Counted from the stretch's first letter, positions 27,853 to 37,136 are shown. The stretch is 64,000 nucleotides of DNA from Methylorubrum rhodinum (GCF_014199935.1 NZ_JACHOP010000003.1:298956-362955), one strand, 5' to 3'. The notes: generated from the letters alone by a model not told the origin. Program-made: numbers and translations.

Positions 27853-29181
27853 TCAGGCGGTCGCTTCGACGAGATGCCCGGAGACCGCGCTGCGCGGGTC
27901 GAGGTGCCGAAGTGCGCAGCGGAGGTCGTCGTCGGTCACCGCCTCGACGCGGCTGCGCCAGAGCGCGATGTCCTCATGGGACAGTCCGCAGCACAGGGCG
28001 GCGCCGTAGCGCCGGGCGAGCGCGGAATGGTTGTCCTGCTCGTAGACCGCCTCCGCTACGATCTGCCGCTTGGCGCGGGCGAGATCGGCCTCCGGGAAGC
28101 CGGTCTCGGCGAGTTCCGCGAGGATCCCGTCGAGGGCCGTGTCGATCTGCTCCGGAGTGATGCCGGCCGATGGCGTTCCGCTGAGGGCGAACACCGTGGC
28201 GTCGGGGAAGACGGTGCCCATGTAGCCTGCCCCGACCGAGGTCGCCAGCGAGGTCTCGACCACGAGCCGGCGCGGGAGGATGCAGGTTTGGTCTCCGGCC
28301 AGCAGGTGGGCCAGGAGTTCCAGCGCCTCAGCCTCCCCGGGGACGGCCCGGCGCGGCGAGGGCACGACGTGGAGCCGGCGCAGACGCGGCTGGCGGATCG
28401 ACCGCTCGGCAACGATTAGGAGACGCCGCCCACGCCGCGGCGGATCGACCGGGTGGGACCGGTCGAGCGACATTCCGCTCGGCGGGATCGGCCCGTAGAC
28501 GTCCGCGGCCATCTCCAGCGCGGCGTCCGGCTCGACGTCGCCCGCGACGATCAGGAGTGCGTTCTCGGGGGTGTAGAAGCGGCGGTAATAGGCCTCGACG
28601 TCGGCCCGGCCGAGGGTCTCGATCTCGTGGCGCCAGCCGATGATCGGCCGGCCGCAGGGATGGGCCGGGAAGGCAGCGGCCTGGAGCGCCTCCTGCATCA
28701 GGCGCGCGGGGTCGGAATCGTCGTGCATGCCGCGCTCGGCGAGGACGACATCGCGCTCGGAGGCGATCTCGGCCTCGTCGAACCGCAGACCGCGCATGCG
28801 GTCGGCCTCGTAGGCCATGCAGGTCCGCAGGTGCACGGCCGGGACCTTCTGGTGGTAGCAGGTATAGGCCCAGCTCGTGAACGCGTTCTCCTCGCCGCCG
28901 ACTGCGGCTAGGGCCTTACTGAAATGTCCGGCGGGGTAGCGCTCCGTTCCCTTGAACATCAGATGTTCGAGGAAGTGGGCGGTCCCCGACTTCCCAGCCG
29001 AATCGTCGATCGCGCCGTTGCGATACCAGAGCGCGTGCGTCACCACCGGGCTGCGGCGGCTCGGGAGGACGAGCACGTCCAGGCCGTTGACGAGCCGCCC
29101 GGTCGCGATTTGAGGAAGGGCGGCGGAGGGACTGTCCGCGGCCGGCAGGTCGGTCCGGAGGGCACGCGGATGAGGGGTCAT
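27853..29181 (-). CDS. M16-family zinc metallopeptidase, catalytic subunit
   Basis: 442 residues. The zinc motif HFLEHLMF (HxxEH) is intact, with the downstream glutamate in the GGEENAFTS/ERDVVLAERG region. M16 peptidases enclose peptides of roughly 10-70 residues in a chamber. The N-terminus is not a signal peptide, so cleavage would be cytoplasmic. This differs from the periplasmic PqqL/FusC type that degrades imported ferredoxin. Paired with the inactive subunit downstream. Confidence 0.9.
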   Translation of the reverse strand: MTPHPRALRTDLPAADSPSAALPQIATGRLVNGLDVLVLPSRRSPVVTHALWYRNGAIDDSAGKSGTAHFLEHLMFKGTERYPAGHFSKALAAVGGEENAFTSWAYTCYHQKVPAVHLRTCMAYEADRMRGLRFDEAEIASERDVVLAERGMHDDSDPARLMQEALQAAAFPAHPCGRPIIGWRHEIETLGRADVEAYYRRFYTPENALLIVAGDVEPDAALEMAADVYGPIPPSGMSLDRSHPVDPPRRGRRLLIVAERSIRQPRLRRLHVVPSPRRAVPGEAEALELLAHLLAGDQTCILPRRLVVETSLATSVGAGYMGTVFPDATVFALSGTPSAGITPEQIDTALDGILAELAETGFPEADLARAKRQIVAEAVYEQDNHSALARRYGAALCCGLSHEDIALWRSRVEAVTDDDLRCALRHLDPRSAVSGHLVEATA

Positions 29182-29280
29182 GGTGGCGCCTTGTCGGGGA
29201 GAGTGGCCGGGCGGTCGCGAGCGACGCGCCGCGGCCGAGGGGAAAAGGTGGGGGAGAGGGACGGTCGCGGAGAGCGGCGG

Positions 29281-31422
29281 TCAGGCGGGCATTTCCTCTG
29301 CCGCGTCGGCGTGCCTCGCCGGGGAGCTCCCGGACGAGACGTCCTCGAGGACGACGCCGCCTGGGGAAGGCTCGGCGCGCAGCCGCCGCGGATGGTAGGC
29401 CAGCAGGCTGTCGCGATGCCCGATCGACAGGAGCGTCGTCTCCGGCAGGCATCGGCGCAGCGCCTCGTAGACCTGCCGTTCGAGGTCGGCGTCGAGGGCC
29501 GAGGTCGCCTCGTCGAGCAGGAGCCAGCGCGGCCGTGCCAGGATGGCGCGGGCGATCGCCAGACGCTGCTGCTCACCGCCGGAGAGCTTCTGCGCCCAGT
29601 TCACGTCGTGGTGGAGCTTGGGCCCTAGAGCGCCGAGCCCGACATTGTCGAGCGCCTGGGCCGCGTCCTCCGGCCGGTAGGCGTCGGGCGCGTAGGGGTA
29701 GCTCACGGCCGTCATCAGGTCGCCCGCGGGCAGGTAGACCTTCTGCGGCAGGACGAGGAGGCTGCCCTGCGGCGGCAGCGCGAGGGTGCCGGTCCAGTGC
29801 GGCCAGACGCCGGCCAGGACGCGGAACAGGGTCGACTTGCCGGTCCCGGACCGGCCGAACAGCAGGACGTTCTCACCCGGCCGCAGCACCAGCGAGGTCC
29901 GGTCGTAGAGGCGCGACCCATCGGGCAGGGCGATCGCGACGTCGGTGAAGCGTATCGGCCCCCCGGGCGCGGTCTCGATGCGGGTGCCGCCCGAGCGGCC
30001 GTCGAGGGCGTCGAGGGCCGCGTCGAAGGTCGAGAGGCGATCCGCCACCGCCTTGAACTTGGCCAGCGAGACGAAGCTGTCGACGACGAAGTTGAAGACA
30101 GAATTGACCGAGGAGAACGCCGACATGGCGATCGTCAGGGTTCCGTAGGTCAGCTTGCCGGCCACCACCATCGGGCCGAGCAGGAAGATGTGCAGGCGGT
30201 CCTTCACGCCGTCGAGGATCGCGTTGAGGACGCTCATGACGACCGTCATGCCGAGCAGCCGGTAGGCGTTGCTCACCACGGCACCGAGCCTGCCCGCGAT
30301 GATGGCGGCCTCGGCGCGGCCGCCGTGCGAGAGCGCGATCTGTTCGCTGTATTCCCGGGTGCGGGCGAGGCCGAACCGGTAATCCGCCTCGACGTGCTGC
30401 TGGCGGAAGGCGAGCGGGACGATCGGCTTGCCGATCCAGATCGTGAAGAGGGTCGATACGACGGCCCAGGCCATCGCGATCCACAGGAGCAGGCCGGGGA
30501 TCCGCACCTCGCTGCCGAACAGGTCAATGCTGTCGGACAGGTTCCACAGGATGATCGCGTAGATCAGGAACGAGCTGAGGATGCCCGTGATCATCACGAC
30601 GATGCTGTAGACGCCCCAGGTGCTGCCTTCGCTCCCGCCGATGAAGTTCGGCACGTCCTCGTGGATGCGCTGGTCGGGGTTGTCGATGCCGCTGTTGACG
30701 AGCGTCATGCGGTAGTGGGCCGCACCCGAGAACCAGCGCCGCGCATAGTCCTCCGCCAGGACCTGCCGCCAGCGGACGGAGAAGGCGACCACCAGCGACG
30801 TGCTGGACAGTTGCAGGATCACCCAGGGAATTCCCCAGAGCGGCGCCTGCACCAGCAGGGCGTCCCAGAACATCGCCCGGTCGCCGGCTTGGAGCGCGTC
30901 GGCGAGTTGCGCGCTCACGTAGAGGCTCTTGATAGTCAGGATCACGCCGACCTGACGCAGCAGGATGGTCAACGCCACCGCCGCCGTGCCCAGGCGGCCC
31001 TCGCGCAGGCGCAGCGTCGCGCCCCTGGGAAGGCGCCAGGCGAGGACATCGTCCCGGTCGAAGTAGCGGTCGGCGATGACGAGGCAGCGCCGTACGACGG
31101 CGAACGACCAGAGCGAGGCTAGGACGATGACGAGGAAGCACAGCGTCATCACGCTCGTGCTCGGAACCGCGAGATCGTCCAGTTGCGACGGCCACATCCC
31201 TTCGGCTTTGGCCAGGGAGCAGATGCCGAGCACCACCGCCTCCCACCCGAAGGTGGCGAGCGGGATCCTGAGAAAGGTCGAGCGGTCGCGCACCAACAGG
31301 ACGGCTGCCGCCGCCACGATGAGGAAGCCGGTCAGCAAGTGGAGATTCCAGTCGCCCGTCCGTGACGCCACGGCGAGTGCCGCCATCCCGGTACCTGCGA
31401 GCGAGAAAGCCAGAGAACGCAT
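29281..31422 (-). CDS. ABC transporter permease/ATPase fusion, SbmA/BacA-like
   Basis: 713 residues from the ATG ending at 31422 (MRSLAFSLAGTGMAAL). About six to eight N-terminal helices resemble the ABC_membrane_2/SbmA-BacA fold (RWRQVLAEDYARRWFSGAA, NPDQRIHEDV). The C-terminal ATPase has Walker A GRSGTGKST, signature LSGGEQQRLAIARA and Walker B LLLDEATSALD. Relatives move peptides or acyl compounds across the inner membrane. Between a TonB receptor and cytoplasmic M16 peptidases, import of the receptor's cargo fits; export is possible. Confidence 0.85.
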   Translation of the reverse strand: MRSLAFSLAGTGMAALAVASRTGDWNLHLLTGFLIVAAAAVLLVRDRSTFLRIPLATFGWEAVVLGICSLAKAEGMWPSQLDDLAVPSTSVMTLCFLVIVLASLWSFAVVRRCLVIADRYFDRDDVLAWRLPRGATLRLREGRLGTAAVALTILLRQVGVILTIKSLYVSAQLADALQAGDRAMFWDALLVQAPLWGIPWVILQLSSTSLVVAFSVRWRQVLAEDYARRWFSGAAHYRMTLVNSGIDNPDQRIHEDVPNFIGGSEGSTWGVYSIVVMITGILSSFLIYAIILWNLSDSIDLFGSEVRIPGLLLWIAMAWAVVSTLFTIWIGKPIVPLAFRQQHVEADYRFGLARTREYSEQIALSHGGRAEAAIIAGRLGAVVSNAYRLLGMTVVMSVLNAILDGVKDRLHIFLLGPMVVAGKLTYGTLTIAMSAFSSVNSVFNFVVDSFVSLAKFKAVADRLSTFDAALDALDGRSGGTRIETAPGGPIRFTDVAIALPDGSRLYDRTSLVLRPGENVLLFGRSGTGKSTLFRVLAGVWPHWTGTLALPPQGSLLVLPQKVYLPAGDLMTAVSYPYAPDAYRPEDAAQALDNVGLGALGPKLHHDVNWAQKLSGGEQQRLAIARAILARPRWLLLDEATSALDADLERQVYEALRRCLPETTLLSIGHRDSLLAYHPRRLRAEPSPGGVVLEDVSSGSSPARHADAAEEMPA

Positions 31423-31610
31423 GATCCGCTGATCGGTTGAGCGCTTTCCGACAAACCGGTTGCCGGTTCGTCGGAAAGCGCGGAATGAGGAGAATCCGCG
31501 GCCACCGGCCCGACGCGATCGGGTCAAAGAGGGCTTTGGAACTTCGGACGGTCCTTCTGTCCGTCAGGTCGGACGACAAGGCGTGAGCCTGTTCGCTGCT
31601 GATCGGTCAC

Positions 31611-31637
31611 CACCGCCCGCCTTCGCGGGAGGCGGTG
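31611..31637 (-). terminator. Hairpin between receptor gene and ABC transporter
   Basis: CACCGCC (31611-31617) pairs with GGCGGTG (31631-31637), extended by CGC/GCG. It lies 38 bp past the receptor stop. No T-run follows on the minus strand, so it may attenuate or protect the transcript rather than terminate it. Confidence 0.4.
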
Positions 31638-31674
31638 CGGTCTCTCCGCGCGGCCGGGACCCGTCGCCGTGGGG

Positions 31675-34272
31675 TTAGAAGCGATAGCTCGCCTGGAGGA
31701 GTACATGGCGCCCGCGTTCGATCGGCAGGTAGGTGCTGATCGTGGAGAGCGAGAACGCGTGCGAGTCGAAGAGGTTGTTAATCTTCAGGTTGGCCGAGAA
31801 GTCGCCGGACGTGTAGCCGATGGCCGCGTCGAAGACCGCGTATCCGGGCAGCGTGAACAGCGAATTTGCGCCCAGTTGATTGACCTTGAACTCAGTTAGA
31901 GCCCGCACGCCCGCGCCGACGGTGATGCCTTCCGCCCATCCCGACAGCCACGTGTAGGTCGTCCAGAGGCTTCCCTGATAGGCTGGCCGTCCGGCACTCG
32001 GGTCGAGTCCGAGCCCGTCCGGATCGAGCGAGCGGGTCCAGAGCCTAGTGACGTTCGCAGTCAGGTTCCAGCCGGGCAGGATCTCGCCCTGCCCTTCCAG
32101 TTCGATGCCGCGCGACTGCAGGCCCGCGGTATTGACGATCCGGATGCCTTCGGGGAAGCCCGCTTGGCCCTGCAGGATCAGGGTCAGGGGCGATTCCGTG
32201 AGTTCGAAAAAGCTCAGCGTGGTCCTGAACCTGTTGTCGAACATGGAGGAGCGCAGGCCGAACTCGTTCAGTGTTCGGCCGATCGGCGCGAGGCTGATAC
32301 CGGCGACCGGCGCTTGCGGGATCCGTCCTTCGCTGCGGTTGATATAGACGCCTAAGTCGTAAGGAAGATCGAGGAGCGCACCGAAAGTATAGGACAGGGC
32401 GTCATTCTTGCTTACGGACGGTGTTTCAGCCACTCCGAATTGCAGCGATTGCGAATTTTGGTTGAACCAGTCCCATCGGGCCATTCCGAGAATATGCAGC
32501 TTGTTATCAAAAAGATCAAGTTTCTCGACCATATAACCGCCGCGATAGATATTGCTGGATTTGCGCACGGTAAAATCATAGGGCCCGCTAATAAGTGGAC
32601 TAATAGGAGTGTTATTGTATAGATCAAAATCTGGCAGAAATGCCGGAAGTGCCGAGCGCGCTCCACTCCAATAAGACAGGTAATCGAAGCCGAACTTAGT
32701 TGTGCTTTTCATAAAATCGTCTTGATACTTGAGCGTCATGCTCAGCCGCTCGCTGATATTTTCGACTTGGGTATCAAAACCAGTTTGGACACCGCTCTGT
32801 GTAAAGCCGAAATTAGTATTGAAAAATGAAAAGGAATCACCGACGAATCGAACCGATTGGTGCTGGAACAGATTGTTGAATGACACGTCGAAGAGACCGA
32901 ATAACGTTCCGGCGTGATAGTTTTGTTCCGTCTCGAAAGTAAGTTCCCTGCCGTCGTAATGCGAATTGGGATTGCCGGGACCGTTGCCGGGGATGCGGTA
33001 GATCGCCCCGATGCCGGTCTCCGGATCGAGGGCGCGGAAGCCGAAGCGCGCTTGAGGAACGGCACGCGTCTGGATGTAGCGCAGACCGGCCGACACAGTG
33101 AGATCTTGCCCCTCCCAACGGACGCTCGGCATCACGAGGAACTCGCTCGGGTCGCGGTAGCCGAGATCGGTACGGTCGGCGTGGTTCAGAGAGGTGACGA
33201 AGCGGTAAGTCGTCCCTTCGAGGTCAGGCACGCCGCCGCCGAGGTCGAGCGCGATCGTCTTGTAATTGTAGGTGCCGTAGCGGATCGTCAAATCGCGGAT
33301 CGTCTCCGCCGTCGGCTTCTTGAGCGTGACGTTGATAAGACCGCCGCCCGCGACGTTCACGCCGGTCAGGATCGCCGTCGGCCCCTTCAGGACCTCAATG
33401 CGGTCGACCGCATCGATTGGGATCTGCTGCTGCAAGGTGACCGGGTTCTGCTGGCCATTCACGGAGAAGCCGGAGGTCTCGAAACCCCGAATGATGAATC
33501 TCGGCTGTCCGGTGGCCCCGGGCGTGACGATGACCCCCGCCGAGTTGCGGGCTGCTTCCAGGGTATTGGTGACGTTCTGCGAGCGGATGGTCTCGTTGGT
33601 CACCACCGAGATCGCGACCGGAGTCTCCTTGAGGGGGGCGTCGGCAATGCGGATGGTGTCGCCGACATTGCCCGCCTGGAAGCCTCGGTCGCCGTAGGGC
33701 GAGCCGGCATTGGCGTCGACGACGTCGATGGCGGCGATGTCTCCGGCGGCCGCGGGGGCCGCAGCGCCCGTGGGGACGGGCCCGCGCCTCTGGACCGTCA
33801 GGGTGCCGCCGGCGGCCGGCACGACCACCAGATCGGTGCCTCCCAAGGCCAGCGTCAGCGCCTCCTGAACTCCCATGCGCCCGGCGATCGGGCCGGCGCG
33901 GCGCCCGCGGGTCAGGTCAGCCGGGAACGAGATGGGCTGCGCCCCGACCCGTCCGATCTGGGCGAGTACACCGCCGAGGTCGCCTGTCGGGATGTCGAAC
34001 ACGATCGGACCGGCCGCCCGCAGCTGGGTCGTGGAGGCGACGAGCAGCGGCACGGCCGCCGTCGAGGCCATCAGCAGGGCCGCCAGGGGCGCAGCCCGCA
34101 ACCGCGACGGACGCGGTGCCGCCGCCGTTCCACGCGGGGACGCGGCGGAGCCGACCGTCCCATACCCGGTCGGCAGGTGCCCACGCACGGCCCCGTCATC
34201 CTCCATCCCGCAACCGTCGCCCGCGCACCGCATCTCTCTGCCCCCAATCGTCTCGATGTTTGCATCGGTCAC
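31675..34272 (-). CDS. TonB-dependent siderophore-type receptor with STN signalling domain (FecA/FpvA type)
   Basis: 865 residues from a GTG (ending at 34272); an ATG 13 codons later is also possible. A hydrophobic signal (LAALLMASTAAVPLLVASTT) precedes an STN domain (IVFDIPTGDLGGVLAQIG to LTVQRR). A plug follows (PVAISVVTNETIRSQNVTNT, IDRIEVLKGPTAIL-type), then a 22-strand barrel ending in aromatic SYRF. The STN marks a transducer receptor that signals FecR. Central barrel DNA (about 32440-32940) is distinctly AT-richer than the rest. The ligand is unknown. Preceded by a motif shared with exbB. Confidence 0.92.
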   Translation of the reverse strand: MTDANIETIGGREMRCAGDGCGMEDDGAVRGHLPTGYGTVGSAASPRGTAAAPRPSRLRAAPLAALLMASTAAVPLLVASTTQLRAAGPIVFDIPTGDLGGVLAQIGRVGAQPISFPADLTRGRRAGPIAGRMGVQEALTLALGGTDLVVVPAAGGTLTVQRRGPVPTGAAAPAAAGDIAAIDVVDANAGSPYGDRGFQAGNVGDTIRIADAPLKETPVAISVVTNETIRSQNVTNTLEAARNSAGVIVTPGATGQPRFIIRGFETSGFSVNGQQNPVTLQQQIPIDAVDRIEVLKGPTAILTGVNVAGGGLINVTLKKPTAETIRDLTIRYGTYNYKTIALDLGGGVPDLEGTTYRFVTSLNHADRTDLGYRDPSEFLVMPSVRWEGQDLTVSAGLRYIQTRAVPQARFGFRALDPETGIGAIYRIPGNGPGNPNSHYDGRELTFETEQNYHAGTLFGLFDVSFNNLFQHQSVRFVGDSFSFFNTNFGFTQSGVQTGFDTQVENISERLSMTLKYQDDFMKSTTKFGFDYLSYWSGARSALPAFLPDFDLYNNTPISPLISGPYDFTVRKSSNIYRGGYMVEKLDLFDNKLHILGMARWDWFNQNSQSLQFGVAETPSVSKNDALSYTFGALLDLPYDLGVYINRSEGRIPQAPVAGISLAPIGRTLNEFGLRSSMFDNRFRTTLSFFELTESPLTLILQGQAGFPEGIRIVNTAGLQSRGIELEGQGEILPGWNLTANVTRLWTRSLDPDGLGLDPSAGRPAYQGSLWTTYTWLSGWAEGITVGAGVRALTEFKVNQLGANSLFTLPGYAVFDAAIGYTSGDFSANLKINNLFDSHAFSLSTISTYLPIERGRHVLLQASYRF

Positions 34273-34299
34273 TGGCTGTGTCGGCTCACGAACCCAAAC

Positions 34300-34327
34300 C
34301 GACAGTGCCGATCCGAACTTTTTTCAG
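34300..34327 (-). promoter_or_regulatory. Candidate ECF promoter of the receptor gene
   Basis: On the minus strand CTGAAAAAAGTTCG, 8 bases, then CTGTCG and GTTT. The same arrangement with identical spacing occurs upstream of exbB (36921-36948). The -10-like part is 28 bp upstream of the GTG start. Confidence 0.5.
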
Positions 34328-34404
34328 TTCTCTGGAATGAAGTTTGGAAACACGGTCCGGAACTGGTCCGACACACCGCCAAATCTTCGCAGAATTGCAT
34401 GCCC

Positions 34405-34429
34405 TGGCCGACCAACCTTCGGTTGGCCA
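34405..34429 (-). terminator. Hairpin downstream of tonB
   Basis: CCAACC-TTC-GGTTGG core (34412-34426) extended by TGGCC/GGCCA alternatives, in the 336-bp gap between tonB and the receptor. The gap otherwise holds the receptor promoter and GC-rich sequence without an evident gene. Confidence 0.45.
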
Positions 34430-34608
34430 TTGCTGAGTACGCTTCGTCCGCCCCGTTGGGTGCCCTTACGGACCGCCCCGGCGACGCCGCCTCGCCCGAA
34501 GCGGGCCTGCTGGGTCGACGCGCGAACCGTCCGATGCGGAACGACGACCGCGCCGGATTGGGCTCTCGACCGCCGCTCGCCGGCGCTTCACCGCCGGGCC
34601 GGACGCCG

Positions 34609-35487
34609 TCAGCGGCGGCTGAAGTTGAGTGGGATCAGCTGGGTGATCACCTGATTGCCGGGCGGCGGCGGGAAGGGGGCCGCGCGGTGCATCACCGCCA
34701 CGGCCTCGCCGTCGAGTGCGGCGTTGCCCGAGGAACGGACGAGCTGGGCGCTGATCACGCTGCCGCTGCCCGAGAACGTGACGCTCACCACAGCCACGCC
34801 GACCGCGCCGTCGGCACCGGACGGGAACCGCTTGGCGCGCACGATGCGGGCGCGCATCTCATTCTGCCACGACGCCCGCGACGCCTGGCTGGCTTCGGAT
34901 CCGGCGGCGGAGGCCGCGGTGCGGTCCGCGGTCGCCTGGTCGGAGCGCGGACCGCCGCCGCTGCGGGAGGCCGCCTTCGGCTTGTCCTTCTGGACGGTCT
35001 TCTCCGGCTTCTTCTTCTCGACCGGCTTCTCAATCTTCTTCTCGGGCGGCTTGCGCTCGACCTTCTTCTCCGCCTTGGGCGGCTTCGGCGGCAGGATTGC
35101 CAGCGGCTTCGCCTGGGGCGGCGGGGGCGGCGCCTCGACGATCGGTTCCGGCTCTGGCGGGGGCGGCGGCTCCTCCTCCGGCTCGGGCTTGGCCTGCTGG
35201 GAGTCCGGCGCGTCCGGCTGGTTGGTGGCGTTGTCCGTGGTCGACTTCGCCACGGTGGGCTCGGGCGACATGTCGATCATTACCGCCGCCGGCATTTGCA
35301 GGGGCACGGGCGGCGGGGCCGTCTGCTGGGTCAATGCGAGGTAGAGGCCGACATGCACACCGAGCGTCAGCAGGCCCGCCGCCGTCCAGGTCAGGGTGCG
35401 GACCGGCGGCGACGGTTCGTGACTCTCGATCTGCGCGCGATGCCGTTCGATCGCCCGCAGGAAAGCTTCGGGCGGCGGGTGCATCAT
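34609..35487 (-). CDS. tonB: TonB energy transducer
   Basis: 292 residues. One N-terminal transmembrane helix (WTAAGLLTLGVHVGLYLALT). A long proline-rich periplasmic spacer (EEEPPPPPEPEP, KPLAILPPKPPKAEKK). A C-terminal TonB domain (MRARIVRAKRFPSGADGAVG, VTFSGSGSVISAQLVRSSGN). It couples the proton motive force to the receptor through its TonB box. The ATG overlaps the exbD stop, so exbB-exbD-tonB is one operon. Confidence 0.92.
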   Translation of the reverse strand: MMHPPPEAFLRAIERHRAQIESHEPSPPVRTLTWTAAGLLTLGVHVGLYLALTQQTAPPPVPLQMPAAVMIDMSPEPTVAKSTTDNATNQPDAPDSQQAKPEPEEEPPPPPEPEPIVEAPPPPPQAKPLAILPPKPPKAEKKVERKPPEKKIEKPVEKKKPEKTVQKDKPKAASRSGGGPRSDQATADRTAASAAGSEASQASRASWQNEMRARIVRAKRFPSGADGAVGVAVVSVTFSGSGSVISAQLVRSSGNAALDGEAVAVMHRAAPFPPPPGNQVITQLIPLNFSRR

Positions 35488-35921
35488 GGCCGGTCTCCGC
35501 CCGAGACGTCCTCCAGGCCGACGAGGCCGACCTTGAGATAGCCCGCCGCGCGCAGCAGGTTCATCACCCCCATCAGTTCGCCGTAGGGCACGCCCTTGTC
35601 CGCGCGCAAGAAGATGCGCTCGTCCTTGTTGCCCTTGGTCGCAGTGTCGAGCGCGGCGCCGAGCGCCGGGCGGGCCACGGTGTCCTCGCCCAGGGTGATG
35701 GCGAGGTCGGACTTCACGCTGACGAAGATTGGCTTTTCGGGCCGCGGCTTCTGCGGCGCCGAGGAGACCGGAAGTTCGACCGCCACGTCGACGGTCGAGA
35801 GGGGGGCGGCCACCATAAAGATGATCAGCAGCACGAGGATCACGTCGATGAACGGCGTGATGTTGATGTCGGCGGTCTCGGTCAGGTCGTCGCCGTCGTT
35901 GGATCCGAGCTTCACGGCCAT
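35484..35921 (-). CDS. exbD: ExbD biopolymer transport protein
   Basis: 145 residues from MAVKLGSND. A single N-terminal helix with the functional aspartate: ADINITPFIDVILVLLIIFM. The periplasmic domain contains VFVSVKSDLAITLGED-like sequence and ends LVGLEDVSGGD. Forms the proton-driven motor with ExbB. It sits 5 bp after the exbB stop and overlaps tonB. Confidence 0.92.
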   Translation of the reverse strand: MAVKLGSNDGDDLTETADINITPFIDVILVLLIIFMVAAPLSTVDVAVELPVSSAPQKPRPEKPIFVSVKSDLAITLGEDTVARPALGAALDTATKGNKDERIFLRADKGVPYGELMGVMNLLRAAGYLKVGLVGLEDVSGGDRP

Positions 35922-35925
35922 GGGA

Positions 35926-36852
35926 TCACTCCGCCGCCATGCGGATGCCGACCTTGCCGTAGGTGCCACGTTCGCAGCGGTCGAGGTCGCGCGACAGATG
36001 GCACATAATCAGGGCGACCGCGTCGCCGATCATGACGCGCTGGCTAGCGATGGAGCGGGTCAGCGCGTTGTAGATCACGACGGCGGGAATCGCCGCCACG
36101 AGGCCGATGCCGGTGGCCAGCAGCGCCTCGGCGATGCCCGGCGCGACCACCGCGAGGTTGGTGGTGTTCGAGTTGGCGATGGCAATGAAGCTGCCCATGA
36201 TGCCCCAGACCGTGCCGAACAGACCGACGAAAGGTCCGATCGAGCCGATGGTCGCCAGGATGCCGGTGCCGGACGCCATGCGCTTGCCGGCCATCACCTC
36301 GATCCGGCCGAGCGCGATGGCGACGCGCTCCTTGATCCCCTCGCAGGGCAGGCCGGAGGACAGGCTGAGTTCCTCCTCGGCCTCGACCAGCAGTCGGGCG
36401 CCGACCCCACGGCGGACTCTTTGCGCGGCCTCGGCCAAGCTAGCGGAGGATCGAATCTCCCGGAGCGTCGCGCGCAGCCGGCGCTTGGCCAGAGCGAGGC
36501 CGAGAATCTTCACCAGCAGGATGGTCCAGGTGACGACCGAGGCGACCGCTAGAACGATCATCACGGCCTGCACGACAGGATCGGCGGCCAAGAACATCCC
36601 CATCGGGGTCAGATCGTGCGCGACCTTGTCTGTCTTGGGTGCGGAAGCCGGAAGGCGGGTATCGCTCGCCTCCGGAGCCGCGGCCGCGATGGACGGCGGC
36701 TCTTCCGCACTCGCCACGGTCGGCACAGGCGCCGGCTCCGCCTGAGCCGCGACCGACCCTGGTGCCAGCAGCACCGTCAGCAGAGCCACGGCGGCGAGGC
36801 ACGACCTCGCGTTGATCCGGCGGTTCAATACCGCGCGCGTCAATCCCAGCAT
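35926..36852 (-). CDS. exbB: ExbB biopolymer transport protein
   Basis: 308 residues. Extended N-terminus with signal peptide ([20 protein letters not shown]) and a Pro/Ala-rich periplasmic part, then three helices of the TolQ/ExbB domain: [20 protein letters not shown], then [18 protein letters not shown], then [20 protein letters not shown]. The long N-terminal extension is the alphaproteobacterial/Pseudomonas form. First gene of exbB-exbD-tonB. Confidence 0.92.
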   Translation of the reverse strand: MLGLTRAVLNRRINARSCLAAVALLTVLLAPGSVAAQAEPAPVPTVASAEEPPSIAAAAPEASDTRLPASAPKTDKVAHDLTPMGMFLAADPVVQAVMIVLAVASVVTWTILLVKILGLALAKRRLRATLREIRSSASLAEAAQRVRRGVGARLLVEAEEELSLSSGLPCEGIKERVAIALGRIEVMAGKRMASGTGILATIGSIGPFVGLFGTVWGIMGSFIAIANSNTTNLAVVAPGIAEALLATGIGLVAAIPAVVIYNALTRSIASQRVMIGDAVALIMCHLSRDLDRCERGTYGKVGIRMAAE

Positions 36853-36920
36853 TGCGTACCAACCTCACTAGCGATTGCCGAAATGGGTTTCGACCGGTCT
36901 GACGGGCGAGATTGGGAAAG

Positions 36921-36948
36921 CGACAGTTCGGTGACGAATTTTTTTCAA
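36921..36948 (-). promoter_or_regulatory. Candidate ECF promoter of exbB
   Basis: On the minus strand TTGAAAAAAATTCG, 8 bases, then CTGTCG and CTTT, matching the motif before the receptor gene with the same spacing. It lies about 70 bp upstream of the exbB start. Confidence 0.5.
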
Positions 36949-37136
36949 CTTGCGAAACGGCTGACCAGATGACCGTGATCCGCCCCCATGCTGATGGTTC
37001 ATTGTCAGGTTTGGTGGAGCACGCTGCTTATAACAATCGGCGCTGAAGCGGACTCACGGGGTTGTCGGAGGTCGTGTCCCTTGGCGTGGTGTAGCTCGCT
37101 GAGGGCCACCACGATCACCGGCCAGGGCCGGATCGA

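Noticed and set aside
19300..36852. Reading the TonB island as a siderophore or RiPP biosynthesis cluster
   Set aside because: No NRPS, NIS synthetase, RiPP precursor or modification enzyme could be seen. The cysteine-synthase-like enzyme alone is not enough.
36960..37066. Remaining part of the IS3 orfB on the far side of IS256
   Set aside because: No matching coding sequence was found there, so the piece is taken as deleted.
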